From NCBI RefSeq assembly GCF_002005205.3, contig NZ_CP019701.2:1178001-1242000 (forward strand): a stretch of 64,000 nt of DNA, written 5' to 3'. Positions within the stretch are counted from its first letter, which is position 1. Every line of letters starts with the position of its first letter. The DNA comes from Rhizobium rhizogenes. Its GTDB lineage: Bacteria; Pseudomonadota; Alphaproteobacteria; Rhizobiales; Rhizobiaceae. The position numbers were made by a program, and so were the translations under genes. Under the pieces are notes generated by a model. It ran no database searches, was not told the DNA's origin, and worked only from the letters and a program-made list of their open reading frames with translations. Below are positions 9,119 to 18,033 of the stretch, in pieces.

Positions 9119-9811
9119 ATGACCGTCATGGACTATATATCGATCGTCATTTTCGTCGTGCTGTGGGCTGCCTATACGCATATCACGACGGGATCGCGGC
9201 TGTTTGCGCGCGCCAGCCTCAACCAGGCCATGGCCGAGCGCCGGCGCGACTGGATCATGAATTCGCTCAAACGCGATCTGAAGATGATCGACACGCAGAT
9301 CATGGCCGGTCTGCAGAACGGCACGGCCTTCTTCGCCTCCACCTCCATCTTCGCCATCGGCGGCTGTTTTGCCCTGCTGGGCGCCACCGAACAGGTCGAA
9401 TCGGTGTTTCGCGACATGCCGTTCGTGCATTATGCCGGGCGCACGGCCTTCGAGCTGAAGGTCATCGGGCTGACCTGTCTGTTCGGTTATTCCTTCTTCA
9501 AATTCGGCTGGTCCTACCGCCTGTTCAACTATTGCACGATCCTGTTCGGCGCCATTCCCATGGTCCACGATGCCGGTGCGGACCGCGAGGCGGCCGAGCG
9601 CGCCGCCGAAAACGTCATAAAGATGAACATCATCGCTGCTAAGAACTTCAATGATGGCCTGCGGACGATCTTTCTATCCATCGGTTATCTCGGCTGGTTC
9701 ATCAGCCCCTATGTCTTCATCGCCAGCACCGTCATCATCATCGTGGCGCTCTTGCGCCGGCAGTTCTTTTCCGAGGCGCGTCGCGCCATCATGGAAGACA
9801 ACAGGCCTTGA
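9119..9811 (+). CDS. DUF599 family membrane protein
   Basis: A membrane protein of about 230 residues with hydrophobic segments near the N-terminus, at about 70-90, 115-135 and 195-220, and the conserved RRxDWIMNSLKRDLKMIDTQ region after the first helix; this matches the DUF599 family, whose function is unknown. I chose ATG 9119 behind AAGGTGA; an in-frame ATG at 9050 would add 23 residues with no membrane character. It is followed after 60 bases by another membrane protein gene in the same direction. Confidence 0.85.
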   Translation: MTVMDYISIVIFVVLWAAYTHITTGSRLFARASLNQAMAERRRDWIMNSLKRDLKMIDTQIMAGLQNGTAFFASTSIFAIGGCFALLGATEQVESVFRDMPFVHYAGRTAFELKVIGLTCLFGYSFFKFGWSYRLFNYCTILFGAIPMVHDAGADREAAERAAENVIKMNIIAAKNFNDGLRTIFLSIGYLGWFISPYVFIASTVIIIVALLRRQFFSEARRAIMEDNRP

Positions 9812-9871
9812 AATAGCCGCACTTCAAGGGCCAAGCCCGAATGAATACCGGTCTCGTGAAAAGCGGAAAAC

Positions 9872-10837
9872 ATGGATAAAAACGCAGCCACCACCGAAAC
9901 CAGCCGCAGGGGCCGTATAGGCGGTCTTGATACCCTACGCGGGCTGGCGCTTCTCGCCATGGCATCCTACCACTTCACGTGGAACCTGGAATATTTCGGT
10001 TATCTCGAACCCGGCACGGCAACCACGGGCCTGTGGAAGCTCTATGCCCGCGGCATCGCCACCTCATTCCTGTTTCTGGCCGGTTTCAGCCTGTTTCTCG
10101 CCCATGGCAAAGGCCTGAACTGGCCGTCCTTCGGCAAGCGTTTCGCCATGGTGGCAGGTTCGGCGTTGCTGATTACCGTCGCTACCTATTTCGCCTTTCC
10201 CGACAGTTTCATCTTCTTCGGCATCCTGCATAATATCGCCGCCGCAAGCCTCGTCGGGCTGCTGTTCCTGCGCGCACCAGCGCTGGTGACGCTGCTTTTC
10301 GCGGTGATCGCCTTCGCGCTACCGCACTACCTGCAATCCGATCTCTTTAATGCGAAATGGCTGGCCTGGATCGGCTTTTCCACCATGCCGCCCCGCTCCA
10401 ACGACTATGTGCCGTTGCTGCCCTGGCTTGCCCCATTCCTTGCCGGACTTGGCGTTTCGCAATTCGTCACCCCTCGCGGCTGGCTGGATCGTTTTCGCAA
10501 CCCCAGCTCACCGCGCAATCTGGTTGCCAGCGCCGGCCGGCACAGCCTGGCCTTCTACCTCATTCATCAGCCAGTGCTGATCGGCCTCGTTTATGTCCTG
10601 TCGGTCGTGGCACCGCCTCCTCCCGTAGATCAGGTGGAGCTTTACAAATCCAGCTGCGAAAAAAGCTGTGTCGAGCAGGCGAACGAGCTGGAACTGTGCC
10701 AGCGTTTCTGCGGCTGCACGCTGGAAAAACTGCAGGCGGAAAGCCTGTTCGACATCATGATGGAAGGCAAGCTCAGCGCCGATCAGCAGACGAAGGTCAG
10801 TGAAGTGGCGCAGCAGTGTACGGTTGAGGCGCAGTAA
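9872..10837 (+). CDS. DUF1624 / heparan-alpha-glucosaminide acetyltransferase-like membrane protein
   Basis: A 321-residue polytopic membrane protein. The N-terminal part has IGGLDTLRGLALLAMASYHF, the start signature of DUF1624 and related membrane acyltransferases, and residues 225-250 carry the RHSLAFYLIHQPVLIG segment with the conserved His. A soluble C-terminal tail of about 60 residues contains six Cys, which could bind metal or form disulfides and is not part of the usual core. Substrate unknown. Confidence 0.83.
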   Translation: MDKNAATTETSRRGRIGGLDTLRGLALLAMASYHFTWNLEYFGYLEPGTATTGLWKLYARGIATSFLFLAGFSLFLAHGKGLNWPSFGKRFAMVAGSALLITVATYFAFPDSFIFFGILHNIAAASLVGLLFLRAPALVTLLFAVIAFALPHYLQSDLFNAKWLAWIGFSTMPPRSNDYVPLLPWLAPFLAGLGVSQFVTPRGWLDRFRNPSSPRNLVASAGRHSLAFYLIHQPVLIGLVYVLSVVAPPPPVDQVELYKSSCEKSCVEQANELELCQRFCGCTLEKLQAESLFDIMMEGKLSADQQTKVSEVAQQCTVEAQ

Positions 10838-10899
10838 GGGGAACAATCAGGTATTGCCGCCGCTTTGCCGGACGCTCGATAAAGGCGGCGACATTGCCC

Positions 10900-10934
10900 C
10901 TTTTTTCTTCTTCCCGGCGGGGAGAAGAAAAAAG
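10900..10934. terminator. Long inverted repeat, probable terminator
   Basis: CTTTTTTCTTCTTCCC pairs with GGGAGAAGAAAAAAG around a GGCG loop, with one bulged base. It lies 62 bases after the DUF1624-like gene and before the convergent MerR gene, so a bidirectional terminator is likely, although the run of T is part of the stem. Confidence 0.55.
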
Positions 10935-11041
10935 CGGCGATCGCCCGCGAAGATATCACCTCGCAATTTGCTGTCTCACAAGCGAAACCAGAGGCGCAGA
11001 TGTTTCAGCATTTATGAAACGGCAGCGCTATCGGGCTATGT

Positions 11042-11428
11042 TCAAGTCCCGACGCCGATTTCGGCGAGTCGCGTCAGACAGGCCTCTTCGACATTGTCGA
11101 GTTCCGCCAGCGTCTCCTCGATATCCTTGCGCTTCTGCCGCAGGTCGGCACGCTTTTCATCAACCTTCTTCATCAGAAGCACAAGCTGGCCCGATTCGCC
11201 CGGCGGCTCCTTGTAGACCTGAATAATCTCGCGAATTTCAGCAATCGTGAAACCGATACGGCGACCACGCAGGATTTCCTGAATGAGGCGGCGGTCCGCG
11301 GCCCGGAAAAGCCGTGTGCGCCCGCGACGCTCAGGATGGATCAACCCCTCATCCTCGTAAAATCTGAGGGTACGGGTGGAAACACCGAATTCTCGGGTCA
11401 GTTCGGTTATGCTATAATATTTGTTCAC
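11042..11428 (-). CDS. MerR-family transcriptional regulator, LiuR-like
   Basis: A 128-residue regulator with an N-terminal MerR winged helix (SITELTREFGVSTRTLRFYE) and a C-terminal coiled coil from about residue 80. No Cys-rich metal-binding loop is present, so it is not a metal sensor of the classical type. The overall pattern, with RRGRTRLF and ILRGRRIGFTIAEI, resembles LiuR, a regulator of branched-chain amino acid breakdown genes; none of those genes is adjacent. A 22-bp imperfect palindrome lies just upstream and is a likely autoregulatory operator. Confidence 0.85.
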   Translation of the reverse strand: MNKYYSITELTREFGVSTRTLRFYEDEGLIHPERRGRTRLFRAADRRLIQEILRGRRIGFTIAEIREIIQVYKEPPGESGQLVLLMKKVDEKRADLRQKRKDIEETLAELDNVEEACLTRLAEIGVGT

Positions 11429-11461
11429 GGGCCTATCCGATTCATAACCGGAAAATATTAT

Positions 11462-11483
11462 TTGACCTTCACGTAAAAGTCAA
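11462..11483. promoter_or_regulatory. 22-bp imperfect palindrome upstream of the MerR gene
   Basis: TTGACCTTCACGTAAAAGTCAA matches its own reverse complement at 18 of 22 positions, centred on ACGT. It is 34 bp upstream of the MerR-family start, the expected place for an operator of that regulator; LiuR-type sites are also ACGT-centred dyads. Binding is inferred. Confidence 0.6.
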
Positions 11484-11503
11484 TTTTTGCCAGCCGCCCT
11501 CGC

Positions 11504-12931
11504 CTATCCTGAAATACCATACCACCAGGTCGCAATGCCCAGAAAGGCGAAAAACCCGACAATGTCGGTCACTGCCGTCACGAAGACGGCCGAGGAAACC
11601 GCCGGGTCAGCGCCGAATTTGTCGAGGACAAGCGGAATGAGGATGCCTGCCAGCGCCGCCGCCAGCATGTTGAGACACATGGCGGTGGCGATGATGCCGC
11701 CGATATGCACGTCCTGAAACCACAGTCCGGCGACAACGCCGATGGCGCAGCCGAACAACATGCCGTTCAGGATGCCTACACCCGCTTCGCGCCGGATAAT
11801 GCGGGCGGCGTTATGAATATCGAGACTTTTGGTCGCCAGCGCCCGCACGGATACGGTCATGGTCTGCGATCCGGCATTGCCGCCCATGCCGGCGACCGCC
11901 GGCATCAGGATCGCCAGTGCCACGATCTGCTGGATCGTCGCATCGAACAGGCTGATGACCGAGGCGGACAGAAAGGCGGTGATGAGATTGACCGCAAGCC
12001 AGGGCACGCGTGAACGCGAGGTGCTGGCGATACTGTCCGACAGTTCTTCGTCACCCACGCCGCCAAGGCGCAGCAGATCCTCTTCCGCTTCTTCCTGAAT
12101 GACGTCGACGACGTCATCGATGGTCAGCACACCGACCAGACGGCCATTATTGTCGACCACGGCGGCGGACAGAAGGTCATATTGCTCGAAAAGCTGCGCC
12201 GCCTCTTCCTGGTCCATTTCGGCCGGAATGGAGTGGTTGGTCTCGTGCATGATCGTTTCGATCTTCACCTGACGCTTGGCGCGCAGCACCTTGTCGAGAT
12301 CGAGCGCACCGACAAGCTTGAAGGTGGGATCGATGACGAAGATCTGCGTGAAGGAGTCAGGCAGCTCTTCCTCTTCCCGCAGATAGTCGATGGTCTGCCC
12401 CACGGTCCAGAACGGCGGCACGGCGACGAATTCCGTCTGCATGCGTCGACCGGCCGAGCTTTCCGGATAATCCAGCGCCCGCATCAGCCGCACGCGTTCG
12501 GTAAACGGCAGCTGCGAGAGAATATCCTCGCGGTCCTCGTCGTCGAGGTCCTCGAGAATATAGACGGCGTCGTCGGAATCCAGTTCGCCGATACCGGCGG
12601 CGATCTGCTCGTTCGACATCTGGTCGACGATATCGAGGCGGATACCCTCATCCACCTCGGTCAGCGCCGTCATGTCGAAATCGGAACCAAGAAGCCGCAC
12701 GAGCGCATGGCGCTGTTCCGGCAGGATGGATTCCAGCACGTCGCCAAGTTCCGACTCATGCAGCCGCGCCACGTTCTTGCGCAGGAAAAGCAGGTCGCGG
12801 TCAGCGATTGCCGCGCCCACCATCGTCAGAAAGTCGGAGCGGACCGACCCGTCCTCGGCATAGATATCGGAGGGCGCATCCGCAGGCTTCAACTCCTCGG
12901 GCGCGGCAGGATCGTGGTCACGGTCTGTCAA
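11504..12931 (-). CDS. mgtE: MgtE, magnesium transporter
   Basis: A 475-residue magnesium channel/transporter. It has the cytoplasmic MgtE N domain with its repeated acidic helices (about 45-150), a pair of CBS domains (about 155-280) that sense magnesium, a plug helix, and five membrane helices from about 310 to the end including the PAVAGMGGNAGSQT signature. All domains are complete and the length is normal. The gene stands alone, with a 400-bp region separating it from a divergent oxidoreductase gene. Confidence 0.96.
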   Translation of the reverse strand: MTDRDHDPAAPEELKPADAPSDIYAEDGSVRSDFLTMVGAAIADRDLLFLRKNVARLHESELGDVLESILPEQRHALVRLLGSDFDMTALTEVDEGIRLDIVDQMSNEQIAAGIGELDSDDAVYILEDLDDEDREDILSQLPFTERVRLMRALDYPESSAGRRMQTEFVAVPPFWTVGQTIDYLREEEELPDSFTQIFVIDPTFKLVGALDLDKVLRAKRQVKIETIMHETNHSIPAEMDQEEAAQLFEQYDLLSAAVVDNNGRLVGVLTIDDVVDVIQEEAEEDLLRLGGVGDEELSDSIASTSRSRVPWLAVNLITAFLSASVISLFDATIQQIVALAILMPAVAGMGGNAGSQTMTVSVRALATKSLDIHNAARIIRREAGVGILNGMLFGCAIGVVAGLWFQDVHIGGIIATAMCLNMLAAALAGILIPLVLDKFGADPAVSSAVFVTAVTDIVGFFAFLGIATWWYGISG

Positions 12932-13328
12932 TCTTGCGTCCCCTTGTAGTCAAATGCGGCAGTGCACGGATGCGCAGGCAGAATGGCGTTAAAAAGCGTA
13001 TTGTCAACAACCGGATAGCTGCAAAACCACAAGCTCCGCGACTGCGGCGAAAATTCCATTCGTCATTCCTCTTCAGCGCGAATCCGACACCGCCGTGACT
13101 GGCTCCCGGAGATGAATAGCCAATCTCTGCGGCCTATTTTACGACAACGTCCGCAACCTCCGAGCCGTTCCCAAATTCGCAGATGGCGCCGACATTGCGG
13201 TTTTATCGCAATGCACAACAAAGGCGTTGACATAAAGCGCACATCGGCGCTTGTGAATATGACTTTGACAAACGGCAAGCCGCCTCCCATTTCAGCGTCA
13301 GGCAGGCAAATTCCGGGAAACCAGAAAA
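12932..13328. other. Divergent intergenic region between mgtE and the FdhF/YdeP-like gene
   Basis: About 400 bp with no gene I can support. A TTGACA at 13227-13232 could be a -35 element for the plus-strand oxidoreductase gene, but no good -10 hexamer is found at 16-18 bp. No clear magnesium-sensing leader can be identified by eye. Confidence 0.4.
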
Positions 13329-15629
13329 ATGAGCAAGACGGACTTCATAGGCAAGGCATCCACCGCAGCCGGCGGCTGGGGCGCGCTTAAAAGTGTGGGC
13401 AAACGGCTCATGGAATCGGGTGCGCCGATTTCCGGCGCCCGCGTCCTGCTGAAGACCAACCAGCCGGACGGCTTCGACTGCCCGGGCTGCGCCTGGGGCG
13501 ACCCCGAACACGGCTCCTCCTTCGAATTCTGCGAAAACGGCGTCAAGGCTGTCGCCTGGGAAGCGACGGAGGCCCGCGTGCCGCCGGACTTTTTCGCCAC
13601 CCGCTCGGTCTCCGAACTGCGCGGCTGGTCCGACTACGATCTGGAAAAACAGGGCCGCCTCACCCATCCGATGCGTTATGACAGGACGAGCGACAAATAT
13701 CTGCCGGTCTCCTGGGACGAGGCCTTTGCCGAGATCGGTCGCATCCTCAACAGCCTCGACAGCCCGGACCGGGCGGAATTCTACACTTCCGGCCGCGCCT
13801 CCAACGAGGCCGCCTTCATCTATCAATTGATGGTGCGGCTTTATGGCACCAACAATTTTCCCGACTGTTCCAACATGTGCCATGAGGCAAGCGGTGTTGG
13901 CCTGCAGGCGTCGATCGGCGTCGGCAAAGGCACGGTACTGCTCGAGGATTTCGAAAAGACGGACGCCATCTTCGTGATCGGCCAAAATCCCGGCACCAAT
14001 CATCCTCGCATGTTGGGCGACCTGCGCCGGGCCGCCCTTCGCGGCGCCCGCATCGCCGTCCTCAACCCCATCCGGGAAAAGGGGCTGGAGCGCTTCGCCG
14101 ACCCGCAGGACAAGATCGAGATGATCACCGGCGGCAGCACCCGCATCGCCACCAATTATTACCAGCCTCGTCAGGGCGGCGACATGGCGGCCGTGCGCGG
14201 CATGAGCAAGGCGGTCTTCGCGGCCGATGATGCCGCGCGGGCCGCGGGCGAACCCGCCATCATCGATTACGACTTCATTGCCGAACATGCGGCGGAATTC
14301 GAGGCCTATCGCGCCGCTGTCGATGCGACGAGCTGGGAAACAATCCTCGATCAGTCGGGCCTCACCCGTGCCGACATCGAGGAAGCCGCCCGCATCTACA
14401 TGAATGCCGGCTCCGTCATCGCCACATGGGCCATGGGCGTCACCCAGCACCGCCACTCGGTCATCATCGTGCGCGAGATCACCAATTTCATGCTGCTGCG
14501 CGGCAATATCGGCCGTCCCGGCGCCGGCCTTTGCCCGGTGCGCGGCCATTCCAACGTTCAGGGCGACCGCACCGTCGGCATCGACGAAAAAGCGCCGCCG
14601 GCACTTCTCGACGCGCTGGAAAAGGAACTCGGCGTTTCCATGCCACGCAGGCGCGGCCATAATACGGTGGAAGCGGTGGCCGCCATGCTGGACGGCAAGG
14701 CTCAGACCTTTATCGCGCTCGGCGGCAATTTCATGCGGGCGACGCCTGACAGCCCGCTGATCATCAAGGCTTTCGAAAAGCAGAAGCTCACCGTCAACAT
14801 CGCCACCAAGCTCAATCATTCCCATCTGGTGCCGGGCGAAACCTCCTTCATACTGCCCTGTCTCGGACGAACGGAAATCGACCTGAATTCGGCCGGCAGG
14901 GCGCAGATCGTCACCGTCGAGGATTCCATGAGCATGGTGCATGGTTCGGGCGGCATCAACCCGCCCGCTTCGGACGAACTGCGCTCGGAAGTCGCCATCA
15001 TCGCGGGCATAGCCGAAGCGACGCTGGGCAACGTCACCGTGAACTGGAAGGCGCTCGCCGATGACTACGATCTCATCCGCGACATGATCGAGCGGGTCAT
15101 TCCGGGCTTCGACAATTTCAACGAGCGTGTCCGCGTGCCGCGCGGTTTTCACCTGCGCAATGCAGCGGCGGAACGGCAATGGAACACGGCGGCGAAAAAG
15201 GCGACCTTCTATAGCGGCCCGTTGCCCGAACAGACCGAACACCAGCAGGCGCTGCTGCGTGACGATCTGTTCGTGCTGCAGACCTTCCGCAGCCATGATC
15301 AGTACAACACCACCATCTACGGCATGGATGACCGCTATCGCGGCGTCTATGGCGAACGCCAGGTCATCTTCATGAACCCGAAGGACATGGAAACGCTCGG
15401 TGCCCACTCGCGCCAGCGTGTCGATGTCATCGGCGAATATGGTGACGGCGTGGAGCGCGTCGCGGAAAATTTCCGGCTGGTACCCTACAATATCCCGCAG
15501 GGCAGCATCGGCGGTTATTACCCGGAACTGAACGTGCTGGTGCCGCTGTCGAGCTATGGCGAGGGCAGCTTCACACCGACATCGAAATCAGTGCTGGTTT
15601 CCGTCCGCCTGCGCCCGGATGCTTCCTGA
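13329..15629 (+). CDS. FdhF/YdeP family molybdopterin oxidoreductase
   Basis: A 766-residue molybdopterin-dependent oxidoreductase of the DMSO reductase superfamily, FdhF/YdeP branch. CPGC at residues 51-54 near the N-terminus fits the reduced cluster-binding region of this branch; the molybdopterin domain follows with SGRASNEAAF, GQNPGTNHPRM and the long GNIGRPGAGLCPVRGHSNVQGDR segment, and the C-terminal dinucleotide-binding domain ends the protein. E. coli YdeP is linked to acid resistance, but the substrate is unknown. It overlaps the next small gene by one base, suggesting an operon of three. Confidence 0.92.
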   Translation: MSKTDFIGKASTAAGGWGALKSVGKRLMESGAPISGARVLLKTNQPDGFDCPGCAWGDPEHGSSFEFCENGVKAVAWEATEARVPPDFFATRSVSELRGWSDYDLEKQGRLTHPMRYDRTSDKYLPVSWDEAFAEIGRILNSLDSPDRAEFYTSGRASNEAAFIYQLMVRLYGTNNFPDCSNMCHEASGVGLQASIGVGKGTVLLEDFEKTDAIFVIGQNPGTNHPRMLGDLRRAALRGARIAVLNPIREKGLERFADPQDKIEMITGGSTRIATNYYQPRQGGDMAAVRGMSKAVFAADDAARAAGEPAIIDYDFIAEHAAEFEAYRAAVDATSWETILDQSGLTRADIEEAARIYMNAGSVIATWAMGVTQHRHSVIIVREITNFMLLRGNIGRPGAGLCPVRGHSNVQGDRTVGIDEKAPPALLDALEKELGVSMPRRRGHNTVEAVAAMLDGKAQTFIALGGNFMRATPDSPLIIKAFEKQKLTVNIATKLNHSHLVPGETSFILPCLGRTEIDLNSAGRAQIVTVEDSMSMVHGSGGINPPASDELRSEVAIIAGIAEATLGNVTVNWKALADDYDLIRDMIERVIPGFDNFNERVRVPRGFHLRNAAAERQWNTAAKKATFYSGPLPEQTEHQQALLRDDLFVLQTFRSHDQYNTTIYGMDDRYRGVYGERQVIFMNPKDMETLGAHSRQRVDVIGEYGDGVERVAENFRLVPYNIPQGSIGGYYPELNVLVPLSSYGEGSFTPTSKSVLVSVRLRPDAS

Positions 15630-15928
15630 TGGATGAGGAACAGTCTGCTGCCGCCTTCATGGCGGCGGTGGAGCAGATCCGGCAAGCGACATCGCAGGAA
15701 CTGACGGCCACGGGCGCCGCGATCCTTCTGGCGATTCATCTGGATATAGCCACCGACAGCCGCAGCATCGCCAACCGGCTGGGGCTTGCACATGCCCTCG
15801 TTCTGCGCGAAATCGCTGCCCTGTCGCCCCGCTACGTGCGGGTGACAAAACGCGACGCCCGCACCCAGCGCAGCTTTCTGGAGGCAACGGCGGAAGGACA
15901 GGCACTCGCCGCCACCTGCCGGATTTGA
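15629..15928 (+). CDS. Small winged-helix-like protein following the FdhF/YdeP gene
   Basis: A 99-residue protein whose ATG overlaps the last base of the oxidoreductase stop codon. The pattern of helices (SRSIANRLGLAHALVLREIAAL) followed by a charged strand pair (YVRVTKRDARTQRS) suggests a winged helix-turn-helix. It may regulate the operon or be an accessory factor of the oxidoreductase; I do not recognise a named family. Confidence 0.75.
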   Translation: MDEEQSAAAFMAAVEQIRQATSQELTATGAAILLAIHLDIATDSRSIANRLGLAHALVLREIAALSPRYVRVTKRDARTQRSFLEATAEGQALAATCRI

Positions 15929-15945
15929 AACGAACGGAGCATTCC

Positions 15946-16440
15946 TTGGCAATCAGGCCGATCCTTCCCTACCCCCATGCCGGCCTTTCCGATATCTGCG
16001 CGCCGGTCACGGTTTTTGACACGCAACTGCAGTCTCTGGTGACCGACCTCATAGACACCATGCGCGCCGCGCCGGGCGTCGGCATTACCGCTGCCCATAT
16101 CGGCGTGCAACAACGCGTTTTTGTGCTGGAACTCACACCGGGAACCGTCCTGACCTACGTCAATCCTGAAATCATCAGCCAATCCGCCCCGACCATGCGG
16201 CATGTGGAGGGCAGCGTCTCCATGCCGGGCTTCACGGAAGAGGTGGAACGTCCGTCCAGGGTCGAGGTGAGGTTTCACGATGTATCCGGCGCGGAGCACC
16301 GGCAGACCGCCGAAGGGTTCCATGCCGTCTGTATCCAGCACGAGATCGACCAGCTGGACGGCGTCTTCTGGCTTAAACGCCTCTCCAGGCTGAAACGCGA
16401 CCGGCTGGTGAAAAAATGGGAGAAATCCCGCAAACCCTGA
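15946..16440 (+). CDS. Peptide deformylase-like protein with substituted metal ligands
   Basis: A 164-residue member of the peptide deformylase fold. Motif 1 reads GVGITAAHIG (44-53) instead of GxGLAAxQxG, motif 2 reads EGSVSMPG with Ser90 in place of the metal-binding Cys, and motif 3 reads HEIDQ (132-136) with Gln in place of the second His. Two of the three metal ligands are therefore missing and ordinary deformylase activity is unlikely. I chose TTG 15946, giving the family start MAIRPIL, with ACGGAG six bases upstream; a TTG at 15925 is possible. It is the third gene of the FdhF/YdeP operon. Confidence 0.85.
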   Translation: MAIRPILPYPHAGLSDICAPVTVFDTQLQSLVTDLIDTMRAAPGVGITAAHIGVQQRVFVLELTPGTVLTYVNPEIISQSAPTMRHVEGSVSMPGFTEEVERPSRVEVRFHDVSGAEHRQTAEGFHAVCIQHEIDQLDGVFWLKRLSRLKRDRLVKKWEKSRKP

Positions 16441-16443
16441 TGC

Positions 16444-16869
16444 TCAGCCGGCGATCGACAGGATGAATTCCGCGTCACCCCTCAGCGTGTTGCTGACGGT
16501 GCATATATCCTCGGCGGCATGGGCAATTGCATCGCGGGTCGGCCCGTCGAAACCGCCCTCAATCGCGATGCGGATATCGAAGCGGACAATACGCGATGGT
16601 TCCTCTTCCGCCTTTTCGCCGGAAACATGCACCGTGACCTTTTCGAACCGGTCGAGAACTCCCATGCGGCTCGCTGCTATCCGGGCGCTCAGCGCCAGAC
16701 AGGCGGCGAGAGATGAATAGAGAAGATCAAGCGGGTTGAAACCCGGCTCCGAAGCCGCCGTCACCACGGTGAGTGCGCCACCGGTCGCGGTGACGATATC
16801 GGGATGGCCGAGACGGCCAAGCGTGACCGCAGCACCCGTCGGCCGCTTCTTGACCCTGAACTGATTCAC
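16444..16869 (-). CDS. OsmC family protein
   Basis: A 141-residue OsmC/Ohr-superfamily protein. The two conserved Cys are present: Cys57 in SSLAACLALSAR and Cys123 in DICTVSNTL. Such proteins are thiol-dependent peroxidases or of unknown role; the close spacing of the first Cys to the central helix favours the OsmC rather than the Ohr branch. It is convergent with the deformylase-like gene, four bases apart. Confidence 0.9.
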   Translation of the reverse strand: MNQFRVKKRPTGAAVTLGRLGHPDIVTATGGALTVVTAASEPGFNPLDLLYSSLAACLALSARIAASRMGVLDRFEKVTVHVSGEKAEEEPSRIVRFDIRIAIEGGFDGPTRDAIAHAAEDICTVSNTLRGDAEFILSIAG

Positions 16870-16980
16870 ATCCCGCCTCGTATCTCGATTCCAGCCGATG
16901 GAACCAAAACTAGCCTCGCGCTTTTACTCACGCAACGGTGAACGACCGTTGAAGATTGATTAAAAAGGGAGCTGGGACAT

Positions 16981-17148
16981 ATGGTTACATCTACGCTCGT
17001 CAGCATTCTGATCACCTTCCTGGTGATTGTGCTCGTCTTGTGGCTCATCGCACGACTGCCCGTGGGCGGCGGCGCGAAACAGATCGCCCAAGTGATCGTC
17101 ATCATCATCGGCATCATTTCGCTGCTGAAATATCTCGCGGTTTTCTGA
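16981..17148 (+). CDS. 55-residue membrane protein
   Basis: Starting at ATG 16981 behind AAAGGGAGC, this gene encodes two membrane helices (about residues 5-25 and 34-53) joined by a short Gly-rich loop. It resembles the small two-helix Thivi_2564-type proteins of unknown function. A good terminator follows 26 bases after the stop, which supports a real monocistronic gene. Confidence 0.8.
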   Translation: MVTSTLVSILITFLVIVLVLWLIARLPVGGGAKQIAQVIVIIIGIISLLKYLAVF

Positions 17149-17174
17149 TGTCCCGGTGACACGCGAACGGAAAA

Positions 17175-17198
17175 AGGCGGCGAAAGCCGCCTCTTTTT
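17175..17198 (+). terminator. Rho-independent terminator after the 55-residue membrane protein gene
   Basis: Stem AGGCGGC / GCCGCCT with a GAAA loop is followed by C and five T. A run of A before the stem lets it also serve the convergent PAS gene. Confidence 0.9.
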
Positions 17199-17221
17199 AT
17201 AATATGTCCAGAGCCCGGTCC

Positions 17222-17647
17222 CTATTGGCGCGGCTCGAACTGATAGGGCTTCCTCAGGGTTATATCCCGAACGCTGCCAATACCGAGAAACGGCGTATTG
17301 TCCGCATCAAAGATCGCCCTGCCCTTCGCCACGATCCAGCGCACCGAACCGTCCGGCAGGTTGACCTTGTAACGCTGGTCGAAGAACACACCGGTGGTGA
17401 TGCTGTCAAAAATGGCCTGCGCCACCCGGTCGCGCATTTCAACGTCGATTTTCTCAAGAACCGCTTCGATCGTCACACCACGCGATGCCACCGGCTCGGA
17501 AAATCCATGGCATTCAGCGGTAACCGCATCCATGATCAGCCTGTTGTCGGAAATGCTCCACATATAATAACCGAGCGCTTTGTCTGAATCCGTCTTGTCC
17601 CCCAGCACGAAAACCCCCGGACATTTTTTCCTGACAAAAGCTAACAT
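17222..17647 (-). CDS. Single PAS-domain protein
   Basis: A 141-residue protein consisting mainly of one PAS_3-type domain, ending with the typical VNLPDGSVRWIVAKGRAIFD and GSVRDIT segments. No output domain is attached, so it probably signals through a partner. The N-terminal 20 residues are Lys- and Cys-containing and not part of the PAS core. Ligand unknown. Confidence 0.8.
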   Translation of the reverse strand: MLAFVRKKCPGVFVLGDKTDSDKALGYYMWSISDNRLIMDAVTAECHGFSEPVASRGVTIEAVLEKIDVEMRDRVAQAIFDSITTGVFFDQRYKVNLPDGSVRWIVAKGRAIFDADNTPFLGIGSVRDITLRKPYQFEPRQ

Positions 17648-17844
17648 CAGACCTCTAATATTCCACCCCTCGTTTTTGCAGGGTAGACCACCCGGCTACC
17701 GCAGCGTGCATCGATATCCACCGAAATTTCCTGATGGTCAAATTCCGTTATCGGTCTGGAAGCAACGATAAATTCCGAAGAGACGTCGCAAAACAGCCAT
17801 CCGGCACCTACATGACTTGAGATACCATTTCGAAGGAGCTCAAT

Positions 17845-18033
17845 ATGCTGCGAACCGCCCTTACTTTTGGACTGCTGACCGCAACCGTCGTTCTGGCAGG
17901 ATGCCAGACCTGGGAAAGCCCATATCGCGGAAGCGGGTGGCGGATGGATCAGGTCATGGATGGCGACCCGTATCGCGTTGGTGATGGAAACCATCAGGAA
18001 AACGGTACCGCTTCGAATATTATTCGACGCTAG
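17845..18033 (+). CDS. Small lipoprotein
   Basis: A 62-residue protein with a signal peptide of about 18 residues ending in the lipobox LAGC (Cys19), so the mature product is a lipid-anchored peptide of about 44 residues. AAGGAGCTCAAT precedes the ATG. No domain is recognised. It is the last gene of clear host character before the prophage. Confidence 0.8.
   Translation: MLRTALTFGLLTATVVLAGCQTWESPYRGSGWRMDQVMDGDPYRVGDGNHQENGTASNIIRR

Noticed and set aside
9009..9568. Minus-strand frame opposite the DUF599 gene
   Set aside because: The plus-strand product has clear membrane helices and a known family pattern; the minus-strand frame does not.
13203..15407. 734-codon minus-strand frame opposite the FdhF/YdeP-like gene
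   Set aside because: It is the antisense shadow of a fully recognisable molybdopterin oxidoreductase and has no family-like segments.
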